This document shows positions 6,981 to 14,478 of a stretch of 16,852 bases of DNA, in pieces. The number at the start of each line of letters is the position of its first letter. The stretch's first letter is position 1. This stretch comes from CAKSQF01 sp051868045 (lineage in GTDB: Bacteria > Bacillota > Clostridia > Oscillospirales > CAG-272): the NCBI GenBank assembly GCA_051868045.1, contig JBJDZN010000069.1:1-16852 (forward strand). Reading direction: 5' to 3'. Made by a program: the position numbers and the translations under genes. The notes below the pieces were generated by a model that saw only the letters and a program-made list of their open reading frames with translations, did not search any database and was not told where the DNA came from.

Positions 6981-8450
6981 ATGAAAAAGAAAATTGATTC
7001 ATTTTTCGGCATCTCTAAGAGCGGGTCGACAATAGGTATTGAAATCATTGCCGGCTTGGTCACGTTCCTTGCAATGGCGTACATCCTGACCCTCAACCCT
7101 TCGCTTATCACCAATGACTGGACAAACTCCACCCCCATGTGGCAGTCGGTGTTCATTGCTACGGCACTCGGCGCAGTTATCGGAACCCTGCTGATGGCAT
7201 TCCTTGCCAAGATGCCTCTTGCACAGGCACCCGGACTGGGTCTTGACTCGATGGTCGGCGGAATCATCGGCGGAAGCCTCGGATTTGCCGTTTCCTTCGG
7301 TAACGCAATGCTCCTGGTGCTGATCTCCGGTATCGTATTCCTCCTTTGCTCTGTTGTCAAGATCAAGGGTGTTTCCATCCGTGAGATGATTTTTGACGGC
7401 ATCCCCGTATGCGTAAGAGGTGCCATCTCCGTCGGTATCGGTCTGTTCATCGCCTTCATCGGTATGCAGAACTCCGGAATCATTCAGGATTCCAGCACGC
7501 TCGTTTCGCTCGCAACCTTCAACGGCTGGGGACAGGAAGGCTGGGTATTCCCCAGCGCAGCCATTGTCTGCCTCTTTGGTCTTCTCTGTATTGCCGTTCT
7601 TGAGCATTTCCATATCAAGGGTTCCGTCATCATCGGCGTTGTTCTTGCAACCATTCTCGGAATCCCGCTGGGGGTAACTACCTGGTCCGGCAACAGTTGG
7701 AAGTTCTGGGAATATTTCACCAACTTCTTCTCCATGAATCCCGCAAACGGCGGTACCTTCCTTGCTGCCTTCACAGAAGGCTTCTCCTGGGACAGCGCAG
7801 CAAAGATCATGCCCTGCGTTATGACGGTTATCTCCTTCTGCATGGTAGATATGTTTGATACCATGGGAACGGTTGTCGGCTGTACTCAGTCCGTCGGACT
7901 CGTTGACGAAAACGGCAAGCCTATCCGCTACAATAAGATCATGCTTTCTGACTCGGTAGCAACCTGCACCGGCGCACTCTTCGGAACTTCGACCGTTACC
8001 ACCTTCGTTGAGTCCGGCTCCGGTATCGCAGCCGGCGGCAGAACCGGTCTTACCGCACTGACCACTGCTATCTGCTTCCTGCTCTCCATTTTCCTCCTTC
8101 CCCTGATCGCATCGGTTCCTTCGGCAGCTGCATCTTCGGCTCTTCTCTATGTAGGCTGTCTGATGCTCAGAGGTGCCAAGAACATTCATATGGACGGAAT
8201 CAAGAACCTTGTTCCCGCATTCCTGACCGTTGCTATGATGCCTCTCGCATACTCCATCACGACCGGTATCGGTATCGGCATTCTTTCCTATGTTGTTATC
8301 GACATCATCTGCTATGTTATCGGCAAGATCAGATATGCAGCAACCAAGGACAAGGAAAAGGTTGAGAATCCCAAGTGGGATCTGAGCCCTGTCTGCCTGA
8401 TTGTAGCAGTGCTGTTCCTTGTTTACTTCTTCGTTCCTACTTCTTTCTGA
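6981..8450 (+). CDS. NCS2 family (AzgA/PbuG-type) purine permease
   Basis: A 489-residue polytopic membrane protein with about 12-14 hydrophobic segments. It begins SFFGISKSGSTIGIEIIAG, continues TFLAMAYILTLNP, and carries the AzgA-type blocks APGLGLDSMVGG (83-94), MVDMFDTMGTVVG and FGTSTVTTFVESGSGIAAGGRTGLTAL, with the conserved Glu of the binding site. Known relatives import hypoxanthine, guanine or adenine with protons. One difference is that family members usually have Asn in APGMGLN, while here it is Asp89. ATG 6981 has AAAGGAG at 6968-6974; upstream in-frame codons fall inside the promoter and leader. Codon choice is markedly C-ended compared with neighbours, consistent with high expression. 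The hpt gene follows after 25 bases, so substrate hypoxanthine/guanine is the best guess. Confidence 0.93.
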   Translation: MKKKIDSFFGISKSGSTIGIEIIAGLVTFLAMAYILTLNPSLITNDWTNSTPMWQSVFIATALGAVIGTLLMAFLAKMPLAQAPGLGLDSMVGGIIGGSLGFAVSFGNAMLLVLISGIVFLLCSVVKIKGVSIREMIFDGIPVCVRGAISVGIGLFIAFIGMQNSGIIQDSSTLVSLATFNGWGQEGWVFPSAAIVCLFGLLCIAVLEHFHIKGSVIIGVVLATILGIPLGVTTWSGNSWKFWEYFTNFFSMNPANGGTFLAAFTEGFSWDSAAKIMPCVMTVISFCMVDMFDTMGTVVGCTQSVGLVDENGKPIRYNKIMLSDSVATCTGALFGTSTVTTFVESGSGIAAGGRTGLTALTTAICFLLSIFLLPLIASVPSAAASSALLYVGCLMLRGAKNIHMDGIKNLVPAFLTVAMMPLAYSITTGIGIGILSYVVIDIICYVIGKIRYAATKDKEKVENPKWDLSPVCLIVAVLFLVYFFVPTSF

Positions 8451-8475
8451 TTTGACCCGGGAAAGGAACACAAAG

Positions 8476-9018
8476 ATGCAGTTACATCCCGATGTTGCTT
8501 CCGTTATGTACAGTGCTGAGGAGATCCGGGAACGGATTTCCTCCCTGGCGGCGGAGCTGAAAAAAGAGTATGCGGATAAGAATCCGTTGGTTGTTGCGAT
8601 TCTCAAGGGCAGCGTTATGTTCTACGCCGATCTGACCCGCGAGATGGACTTCCCCCTGAACATGGAGTTCATGTCGGTGTCGTCCTATGGCTCGGGAACA
8701 ATCTCCAGGGAACTGCGTTTCCGCAAGGATCTGGATCATCCCATTGAAGGTCGCCATGTTCTTCTGGTGGAGGACATCATTGATTCCGGAAAGACGCTGT
8801 ATGTGCTGAAAAACCGTCTGCTGGAGCGAAATCCCGCATCTGTGAAAATCTGCGCTCTGCTGGATAAGAAGGCACGCCGGGTTTCGCCCATTGATGCCGA
8901 CTATGTCGGCTTCCCCTGCGAGGATGAATTCGTGGTAGGCTACGGTTTGGATTACGATGAAAAGTACCGGAATCTCCCCTATGTCGGCATTCTCAAGCGG
9001 GAAGTTTACGAGAAATGA
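8476..9018 (+). CDS. hpt: Hypoxanthine (guanine) phosphoribosyltransferase
   Basis: A 180-residue cytoplasmic enzyme that condenses hypoxanthine (and usually guanine) with PRPP to IMP or GMP. It has the PPi-loop VAILKGS (40-46), the flexible-loop SSYGSGT (69-75), the PRPP-binding signature HVLLVEDIIDSGKTL (94-108, with the Glu99-Asp100 pair and Asp103 as catalytic region) and the purine-contact end FVVGYGLDYDEKYRNLPYVGIL (152-173). The length is normal for bacterial HPRT. ATG 8476 is preceded by GGGAAAGGAA; the TTG upstream at 8419 lies inside the permease gene. It is 25 bases after the permease stop, so import and trapping of the base are made from one transcript. Confidence 0.97.
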   Translation: MQLHPDVASVMYSAEEIRERISSLAAELKKEYADKNPLVVAILKGSVMFYADLTREMDFPLNMEFMSVSSYGSGTISRELRFRKDLDHPIEGRHVLLVEDIIDSGKTLYVLKNRLLERNPASVKICALLDKKARRVSPIDADYVGFPCEDEFVVGYGLDYDEKYRNLPYVGILKREVYEK

Positions 9019-9038
9019 GTTCTTTGAACTGAAATTGA

Positions 9039-9077
9039 AACCGGGAGGGACGCACGGATGTGCGCACCCTCCCGGTT
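9039..9077 (+). terminator. Terminator of the purine salvage operon
   Basis: AACCGGGAGGG (9039-9049) pairs with CCCTCCCGGTT (9067-9077) over 11 bp. Inside, CGCAC and GTGCG (9051-9055, 9060-9064) add a second stem around GGAT. The T tract is poor (GCTGTTCT), but position and stability fit a terminator after hpt. Confidence 0.75.
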
Positions 9078-9153
9078 GCTGTTCTATCGGAAACGACTGT
9101 GCGAAAAAACGAAAAAATTTTCCAACCATTTTCCTTTTTCGGTTACTGAATCA

Positions 9154-9181
9154 TTGAAACAACATGTTGTGAATTTGAAAC
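9154..9181. promoter_or_regulatory. Palindrome flanked by direct repeats upstream of the ECF sigma gene
   Basis: ACAACATGTTGT (9159-9170) is a perfect 12-base palindrome. TTGAAAC occurs at 9154-9160 and again at 9175-9181, 21 bases apart. The second copy abuts the ribosome site of the sigma gene. This could be an operator or part of an autoregulated promoter. No clear sigma-A promoter is seen in 9078-9190. Confidence 0.4.
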
Positions 9182-9199
9182 GAAGGTGAGGCGATCCGT

Positions 9200-10825
9200 T
9201 TGACGGAGGACGAAAGACTGCTTGCCGTTTTTGAAAACGAAATGCTTCCGAAAATTTACGGATTCTGTCGGATGAAGATGACCACATCGGAGGATGCAGA
9301 GGATCTTGCTCAGGATATTTGCCTTGAAATTGTTCGGACGATCCGTACAGGTAAGCCGATTGACAATTTAAACGCATTTGTCTGGAGTGTGTCCAATCAC
9401 ATGTTCTATAACCTGCTGCGAAGAAAAAAGTATGGTACCACTGCTTATCTTTCCGACCTGATTTCTTCTGAAGTAAGCATGGAAGAAGAATTTCTGCTGC
9501 GGGAACAGAAAACATTGCTTCGTAGAGAACTCTCTCTTTTGTCCGGCAATTTCAGAAAAGCCGTCATCCTGCACTACTACGAGAATCTGACCTGCAGAAA
9601 AATCGGACAAATTCTCGGGAAAAGCGAAGGAACGGTCAAATGGTGGCTTCACGACGCCAAAAAAGTGATTGAGAAAGGGATGAGTACCGTGAGAGATTTT
9701 GGAGAAAGAAGCTACCGCCCGGGAGCCTTGTATGTATCCTGTACAGGTATGCCGGGAAGCGGAAATGAACCGCTCTGTTGCGCCGAACGGAAATCGGCGC
9801 AGAATATCCTGCTTGCCGCATACAGACAACCGATGGCTATTGAAGAACTGTGCGGGGAACTTGGCATTTCCGCACCGTATATCGAGGATGAGGTGGATTA
9901 TCTGGTAAAAAATGAGCTGATGAAGGAGATCACGAAGGGAAAATATCAAACCGATTTTGTGATTCTGCCAAACGGCAATGATCGGTTGGCGATCAATATC
10001 TTTGAATCGGCATTTCCGGCGTATTTTGACAAACTGATTTCCTTTCTGGAATCCAAAAAGGAAATCCTGACCGGGAATCGCTTCAATATGGCAGGATTTG
10101 AATGGAACCGCCTGCTTTGGGTTTATCTTCATATTTTCACCGAATCGGTGATTGAAGTGTATAAGAATGAAACCCATGCTTATGTGAAATACGATGATAT
10201 TCCCATGCGCCCGAATGGCGGACGCTGGATCGCTCTGGGATTTGACGGCAGCGCCGGGAGCTGCCAAAAGAGGGAGGAACCCGGATTTGAAATCCTGAAA
10301 TTCTGTCACTACGACGGTCCCGTCCAAAAAACCGGGGAGTTCTTCGTACAGGGCTTCTTCCATACATGGAGCAAAGTGAACAGCGACGTCTTTTTCGACA
10401 CGCCGGATGACGTTTTTGCTTTGTGCAGAAACATCATAAAAGGGAATACCGATCCCCGAAATCTGACACAGGAGCAGGAATATCTTTTCAGTATTGCGCT
10501 TGAGAAGAAGCTGTTTCTGAAAACATCGGAAGGATTCCGACAGAATTACTATTATGCAGGCAGGGACGAATGGATCGGCATCGAAAAAATGGCGCATGAA
10601 TTCTATCCCGAAGTTTCTGGGTTGATAGGGACGGCGTATGATTTGGCGCTGAAGGAATATCAAAGCGGGGTTCCCAAGCATCTTCGCTGGCAGATGGGCA
10701 ACTTCCTGTCCAATTATCTGAATTTGTTCGTACCCTTCTCCCTCTACGAGGCGGTTGGTCGGGGAATGCTTTCCAACCCCTGCATAGAAGGTCGGGAATG
10801 GCTGTCCCTGTTTGCAAGCGAATAA
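9200..10825 (+). CDS. ECF-type sigma factor fused to winged-helix-like and unknown C-terminal domains
   Basis: Residues 7-78 are a sigma-70 region 2: EDAEDLAQDICLEIV (31-45) and NLNAFVWSVSNHMFYNLLRRKK (56-77). Residues 112-160 are region 4, with the helix-turn-helix NLTCRKIGQILGKSEGTVKWWLHDAKK. The remaining 380 residues are not found in ordinary ECF factors. A linker contains GMPGSGNEP (183-191). Next comes a winged-helix-like segment, AQNILLAAYRQPMAIEELCGELGISAPYIEDEVDYLVKNELM (200-241). The last part is a large mixed domain with many aromatics and no recognised family. No transmembrane segment or separate anti-sigma gene is present, so the C-terminus may itself sense a signal or control activity (inference). 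TTG 9200 is supported by AAGGTGAGG 8 bases upstream. A related gene begins the same way at 14588. The gene appears more AT-rich than its neighbours. Confidence 0.88.
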   Translation: MTEDERLLAVFENEMLPKIYGFCRMKMTTSEDAEDLAQDICLEIVRTIRTGKPIDNLNAFVWSVSNHMFYNLLRRKKYGTTAYLSDLISSEVSMEEEFLLREQKTLLRRELSLLSGNFRKAVILHYYENLTCRKIGQILGKSEGTVKWWLHDAKKVIEKGMSTVRDFGERSYRPGALYVSCTGMPGSGNEPLCCAERKSAQNILLAAYRQPMAIEELCGELGISAPYIEDEVDYLVKNELMKEITKGKYQTDFVILPNGNDRLAINIFESAFPAYFDKLISFLESKKEILTGNRFNMAGFEWNRLLWVYLHIFTESVIEVYKNETHAYVKYDDIPMRPNGGRWIALGFDGSAGSCQKREEPGFEILKFCHYDGPVQKTGEFFVQGFFHTWSKVNSDVFFDTPDDVFALCRNIIKGNTDPRNLTQEQEYLFSIALEKKLFLKTSEGFRQNYYYAGRDEWIGIEKMAHEFYPEVSGLIGTAYDLALKEYQSGVPKHLRWQMGNFLSNYLNLFVPFSLYEAVGRGMLSNPCIEGREWLSLFASE

Positions 10826-10840
10826 TAGCGTGAAAGAAGA

Positions 10841-10888
10841 AACCGCTTTGCCGCATTTTGTGCAGCAAAGCGGGTCTGTCTGTTTGGG
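10841..10888. terminator. Terminator between converging genes
   Basis: CCGCTTTGC (10843-10851) pairs with GCAAAGCGG (10865-10873); the loop can pair weakly again. T-rich sequence follows on the plus strand, and on the minus strand the stem is followed by TTTCTTCTTTC. It sits between the sigma gene and the converging kinase-like gene and can serve both. Confidence 0.75.
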
Positions 10889-10907
10889 TTATTCAGAACC
10901 CTATGGA

Positions 10908-11543
10908 TCAGGATTCCTTCCGATGAGCCTCTTCAGCGTCAATAAATTCACGGATCAGCTTGACCGAACCGTCCAGCCCAAGTCTGGAGGAGTTCAGACA
11001 CAGATCGTAGATTCTGGCGTCGCCCCACTTTTCTCCGGTGGTGGAATTGTAGTAGGAGGCACGGCTCTTGTCAATCTTTTTGATCATATCCTGAGCGTTC
11101 TTCTCGTTCAGATTGTAGCGTGTCATAATGCGCTGAATCCGGCAGGGCATATCTGCGGAGATGAAGACCGAGACCAGATTGCAGTGATTTTTCAGGAAAT
11201 AGTCAGCACATCTGCCAACCATGACGCAGTCGCCCTGGTCGGCAAGACTCTTGATGGCGTTGACCTGAGCCACATACATCTGAGTTCCGATCGCCTGCTC
11301 GGCACTGGACATAGAGGGACCGTAGAAGTAGGAATTTGTTGCCAGAGTGTAGAGCAGGGAGGAAGTCTTCTTTTCGTCGTTTTTCTCAAACAGACCGATG
11401 TGCAGACCGCTCTGCTCGGAGGCATGTAAAAGAATCTCCTTATCGTAGAAGGGTACCCCCAGTTCCTTTGCCAGCCGCTCGCCGATTTCCCGTCCGCCGC
11501 TGCCGAACTGTCTTCCGATTGTAATGACTCTGTTCTTTCCCAT
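10908..11543 (-). CDS. Cytidylate kinase-like family protein
   Basis: This 211-residue P-loop protein begins MGKNRVITIGRQFGSGGREIGERLAKELGVPFYDKEIL. The modified Walker A (GRQFGSGGRE, 10-19) without the usual GK[ST] and the FYDKE strand end are the signature of the cytidylate-kinase-like family (AAA_26). GDCVMVGRCADYFL (103-116) and VFISADMPCRIQRIMTR (126-142) follow the nucleoside-kinase plan, with Arg residues in the lid region. The true substrate of this family is not settled; it is distinct from Cmk. The start at 11543 is supported by GAGAGGA about 10 bases upstream on this strand. It is expressed from a consensus promoter through a roughly 100-nt structured leader and appears monocistronic. 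Confidence 0.9.
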   Translation of the reverse strand: MGKNRVITIGRQFGSGGREIGERLAKELGVPFYDKEILLHASEQSGLHIGLFEKNDEKKTSSLLYTLATNSYFYGPSMSSAEQAIGTQMYVAQVNAIKSLADQGDCVMVGRCADYFLKNHCNLVSVFISADMPCRIQRIMTRYNLNEKNAQDMIKKIDKSRASYYNSTTGEKWGDARIYDLCLNSSRLGLDGSVKLIREFIDAEEAHRKES

Positions 11544-11647
11544 AGTGTAACCATCCTCTCATGTGATTTCGATTCTGCGTCCCGCCCGGCTTTGTATCGG
11601 ATGGCTGTCGCATACTCGCTGTCCGGGCGTTACTACCCGGAGCTGGT
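11544..11647 (-). promoter_or_regulatory. Structured 5' leader with mutually exclusive stems
   Basis: Reading the minus strand, segment 1 CCGGG (11640-11636) can pair with the CCCGG of segment 2, CGCCCGG (11629-11623), as a local hairpin. Segment 2 can instead pair fully with segment 3, CCGGGCG (11589-11583), across 33 bases that hold an extra GUAU/AUAC stem. The two pairings exclude each other. No known riboswitch class was recognised. Confidence 0.45.
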
Positions 11648-11653
11648 ATCTTT

Positions 11654-11682
11654 ATTATACAACAAAAAGATAAAAATGTCAA
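11654..11682 (-). promoter_or_regulatory. Consensus sigma-A promoter of the kinase-like gene
   Basis: On the minus strand, TTGACA (11682-11677), a 17-bp spacer and TATAAT (11659-11654), both hexamers perfect. Initiation near 11647 gives a leader of about 104 nt. Confidence 0.92.
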
Positions 11683-11762
11683 CAGAATTTCAAAAATTTT
11701 TGGTGAAGATAGCTAAAAAACAGAATCCCTGCCCGGACCTATGAAAATTTCATTTGCAGGTC

Positions 11763-11791
11763 TTGTTTTATTCATAATTTCATGCTATACT
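11763..11791 (+). promoter_or_regulatory. Promoter of the transglutaminase-like gene
   Basis: TTGTTT (11763-11768), 17 bp, TATACT (11786-11791), with an extended -10 TG at 11783-11784. It is divergent from the kinase-like gene promoter, about 80 bases away. Confidence 0.75.
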
Positions 11792-11842
11792 GAATACGAT
11801 TAACATTTCGGTAACAATAAAACGGAAAGGATGCGTGTTTTC

Positions 11843-13786
11843 TTGAAAAAGGGATTTTGCGTTATACTCTTGCTATTTGCGACCCTTACCTGCTGTCTGT
11901 GGGTGGGATTCTATGAAAAATCCCGACCTGACCTCCCTGAGCCCTCTCAGACAGAGACGGATGAGCCTGAAAATGCCTATCTGGAACTGGAGGTTCCCGC
12001 CCTTTCCTTCGGCGAACTGCCGTCCCCGACCCTTTCAGAGAAAAAGGAAACATTTGCGTTGCTGTCCTCAACCGACAATTCCGCTCTTGATGCCTACTAT
12101 GATCTCTACAATGCCATGATCGCCATGGAAAGCGAGTGCAGCCTGAGTCAGTATCAGTTGACCAAGGATGAGGTTGGTGAGCTGTTTGCCGACGTGATCA
12201 ACCATAGTCCCGAGCTGTTTTATGTGTTTGGCAGATGCGGAGTCAGCTACAATAAGACCACGCTCATAGTTTCCAAGGTCAGTTTCAGTTATACTATGGG
12301 GGAAGCGGAGGCGGCAGAGGCACTGGCGTTTTACCGTCAATCCATTGAGGCAATCCTTGAGCAGATTCCGGAGGGAATGAGTGATTTTGACCGGGTGCTC
12401 TGGCTTCATGACTACCTCTGTATCCGTTATCGCTACGATAATGAGATGACCAATTTTGACGCATATACCTTTCTTCGGGACGGAAAGGGCGTGTGTCAGG
12501 CATATACCCTGACCTATATGGCACTGCTTCAGGCATGCGGGATTCAGGTTGACTATGCCACCTCGGATGAGATGAACCACATCTGGAACCTGGTGGAACT
12601 GGACGGAGCGTGGTACCATGTGGATGTAACATGGGACGACCCGATAAGCCGCAACCAGGAGGACATTCCGGGCAGGGCAGGGCATGATGCCTTTCTCTGC
12701 AGTGATTCTGCAATGGTGCAGAACGGTCATTATAACTGGATCGCCCGTACCTGCGACAGTGAACTTTACGACGGTGCCTTTCTGGACACGATCAATACCG
12801 CTCTTGCCTATATTGACGGTGTCTGGTATACGGTTGACCGCCAGAACGGAATGGTCCGTTCGATTTCCTTCCCCGACATGACCACCGTGGACCTCTTTCC
12901 CGTGGACGGAATCTGGTATCGCTGGGATGAGAGCGGATACTATGTCTATCGCTATTCGAACCTATGCACCGTGGATGGGATTCTGTATTTCTCCACGCCT
13001 ACTGCCATCGGAAGCTATGACCCCGAAAGCGGAGAAATCGAAATTGTGAACTCCTATATCGAAGGGGAAGGCTATCTGTATGCCCTGTGGGCAGACGGAA
13101 CGGTTCTGTCCTACGGAATCGCCACTGCTCCCGACAGCAGTCTGTTGAAGGTGCTGACTTACGATACTGCCGCTGTCGATCCTCCGGAAACGGATGAGCT
13201 TCCGATTGGCATGGATTTCCCCGATCTGAACTGCGGGGATGGTACTGCGTCTGCCCTTGTTTCCGTGATTTCGGGTGAAGATGTCCTCCATATGCGCTAT
13301 GTCATGGTGGCAAACCTGGAGAATCTGTCCTATTACCGATCTCCTTCCTTTTGCATGACCTATTATAAAGACGGTGAGGCGGTTCGGGAATATCGGATGG
13401 GAAAGGATGACATTGAATTCTGTCTGTCCATTACCGATACCAAGTCTGGCGACCGCTTTACGGCGGCAGACGGGTACTGTCTGTTCGGACTGTCCGTAGA
13501 GATGATTCCCGTGGATGCCTGGTCCGAGGTGGAACTTGAGTTTCTGGATGAAGATACCGGAGAGATTCTGTTCCTTAGGACGATTACCAATGAAGGAATC
13601 CGGAATGATGACGCCGATCAGAATGCCGATGCCGATTTTCCGCCTGAGACGGACTCGGAGAATCCGATTTCTTCGGATGCTGTGACGGATACGATCCTGA
13701 CCCAGGAATCTACATCGGATGAGAATGAAAATGAAACAGGTGCCTCTGATGCGGCACCTGTTTTGATTATGGTTCTGCCTCTCTGA
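11843..13786 (+). CDS. Exported transglutaminase-like cysteine protein
   Basis: Numbered from TTG 11843 (647 residues). The N-terminus MKKGFCVILLLFATLTCCLWVGFY is a signal peptide or membrane anchor, followed by an acidic, proline-rich linker. The transglutaminase-like core has a conserved lead-in WLHDYLCIRYRYD, nucleophile Cys218 in GKGVCQAYTLTYMALLQACGI, His246 in EMNHIWNLVELDGAWYHVDVTWDD and Asp261 in the same block. Such domains act as proteases, amidases or cross-linkers outside the cell. Residues about 285-430 hold repeated DG-I/V-W-Y strands, resembling propeller-like repeats. A beta-sandwich-like part and a very acidic tail follow. TTG 11843 is preferred because ATG 11831 directly abuts the ribosome site GGAAAGGA. 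The last residues overlap the converging trpF by 20 bases. Confidence 0.88.
   Translation: MKKGFCVILLLFATLTCCLWVGFYEKSRPDLPEPSQTETDEPENAYLELEVPALSFGELPSPTLSEKKETFALLSSTDNSALDAYYDLYNAMIAMESECSLSQYQLTKDEVGELFADVINHSPELFYVFGRCGVSYNKTTLIVSKVSFSYTMGEAEAAEALAFYRQSIEAILEQIPEGMSDFDRVLWLHDYLCIRYRYDNEMTNFDAYTFLRDGKGVCQAYTLTYMALLQACGIQVDYATSDEMNHIWNLVELDGAWYHVDVTWDDPISRNQEDIPGRAGHDAFLCSDSAMVQNGHYNWIARTCDSELYDGAFLDTINTALAYIDGVWYTVDRQNGMVRSISFPDMTTVDLFPVDGIWYRWDESGYYVYRYSNLCTVDGILYFSTPTAIGSYDPESGEIEIVNSYIEGEGYLYALWADGTVLSYGIATAPDSSLLKVLTYDTAAVDPPETDELPIGMDFPDLNCGDGTASALVSVISGEDVLHMRYVMVANLENLSYYRSPSFCMTYYKDGEAVREYRMGKDDIEFCLSITDTKSGDRFTAADGYCLFGLSVEMIPVDAWSEVELEFLDEDTGEILFLRTITNEGIRNDDADQNADADFPPETDSENPISSDAVTDTILTQESTSDENENETGASDAAPVLIMVLPL
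13734..13763 (-). terminator. trpF terminator embedded in the opposite gene
   Basis: AAACAGGTGCC (13734-13744) and GGCACCTGTTT (13753-13763) pair perfectly over 11 bp around TCTGATGC. On the minus strand it lies just after the trpF stop and is followed by a T-rich run (TTTCATTTTC). On the plus strand the same bases encode the end of the transglutaminase-like protein. Confidence 0.8.
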
Positions 13787-14378
13787 CGGCACTGACAAAA
13801 TCCCGGATTTTTTGGGGATCCTTTCCGAGGCGGTCGGAAAATTCCACCCCTGAGGAAACGTCCACTCCGTCCGGGTGAAGTTTTCTGACGGCATCGGCGA
13901 CATTCCCGGGATGCAGTCCTCCTGCCAGAAGATAGGGCTTGCCGCAGTGAAGGGATTGAAGAGCGGACCAGTCAAAGTTCTGTCCGCTTCCGGGTGTTGC
14001 GGCGTCGATAACATAACCTGCAATTTTGGGATGGTTCTCAAGCGTCGGAATTATGCCGTTTTGAACCTGGATTGCCCGCAGAATGGGCAGGGGACAGTCT
14101 GCCAGCACCTCTTTTGAAAGCTCGCCGTGAATCTGAATCAGATCATATCCCAGTCCTGCAAGGACTTCAACCTGCTCCGGGGTTGGGGAAACCACCACCG
14201 CAACCGATTTTATGCAGTCGGGCAGGGCGGCAAGGATTTCCTTTGCACGGGACAACGGAATGTTGCGCTTGGATTTCGGGAAAAACAGCACCGTTCCCGC
14301 AAAATCCACCTGATTTTCGGCGAGATAGCGCACCTCTTCCGGGTCAGTCAGCCCGCAGATTTTGATTTTGGTTGCCAT
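13767..14378 (-). CDS. trpF: Phosphoribosylanthranilate isomerase
   Basis: A 203-residue TIM-barrel enzyme that converts N-(5-phosphoribosyl)anthranilate to the CdRP intermediate of tryptophan synthesis. Signatures in order: KIKICGLTD (4-12) with catalytic Cys8, VLFFPKSKRNI (30-40), DLIQIHG (79-85), VIDAATPGSGQNFDW (123-137) with catalytic Asp125, LLAGGLHPGNV, and GVDVSSGVE near the end. Length is normal. The start is ATG 14378, with GGAGGGA 5 bases upstream on this strand; the frame continues upstream but past the promoter. No other trp gene is next to it: the neighbours are a transglutaminase-like gene and a broken sigma gene. The leader of about 31 nt has no room for a T-box or attenuator. 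Confidence 0.96.
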   Translation of the reverse strand: MATKIKICGLTDPEEVRYLAENQVDFAGTVLFFPKSKRNIPLSRAKEILAALPDCIKSVAVVVSPTPEQVEVLAGLGYDLIQIHGELSKEVLADCPLPILRAIQVQNGIIPTLENHPKIAGYVIDAATPGSGQNFDWSALQSLHCGKPYLLAGGLHPGNVADAVRKLHPDGVDVSSGVEFSDRLGKDPQKIRDFVSAVREAEP

Positions 14379-14415
14379 GGGAATCCCTCCGTCAGTTGAT
14401 TGTTTTGATGCTGTA

Positions 14416-14444
14416 ATTATAGCACACGGAAAAGGGTTTGTCAA
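14416..14444 (-). promoter_or_regulatory. Consensus sigma-A promoter of trpF
   Basis: On the minus strand, TTGACA (14444-14439), 17 bp, TATAAT (14421-14416), preceded by TGC as an extended -10. Both hexamers are perfect. Confidence 0.93.
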
Positions 14445-14478
14445 GAAAGACCGTCCAAATTTCATATGAGTTTCCGCT

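Noticed and set aside
6999..8606. Minus-strand frame of 535 residues
   Set aside because: Antisense to the permease, with low-complexity Gly/Asp/Glu content typical of the complement of a membrane protein gene.
9368..10681. Minus-strand frame of 437 residues
   Set aside because: Antisense to the sigma factor gene; no ribosome site or motif.
12962..14041. Minus-strand frame of 359 residues
   Set aside because: It runs through the transglutaminase gene and trpF in other frames and shows no domain.
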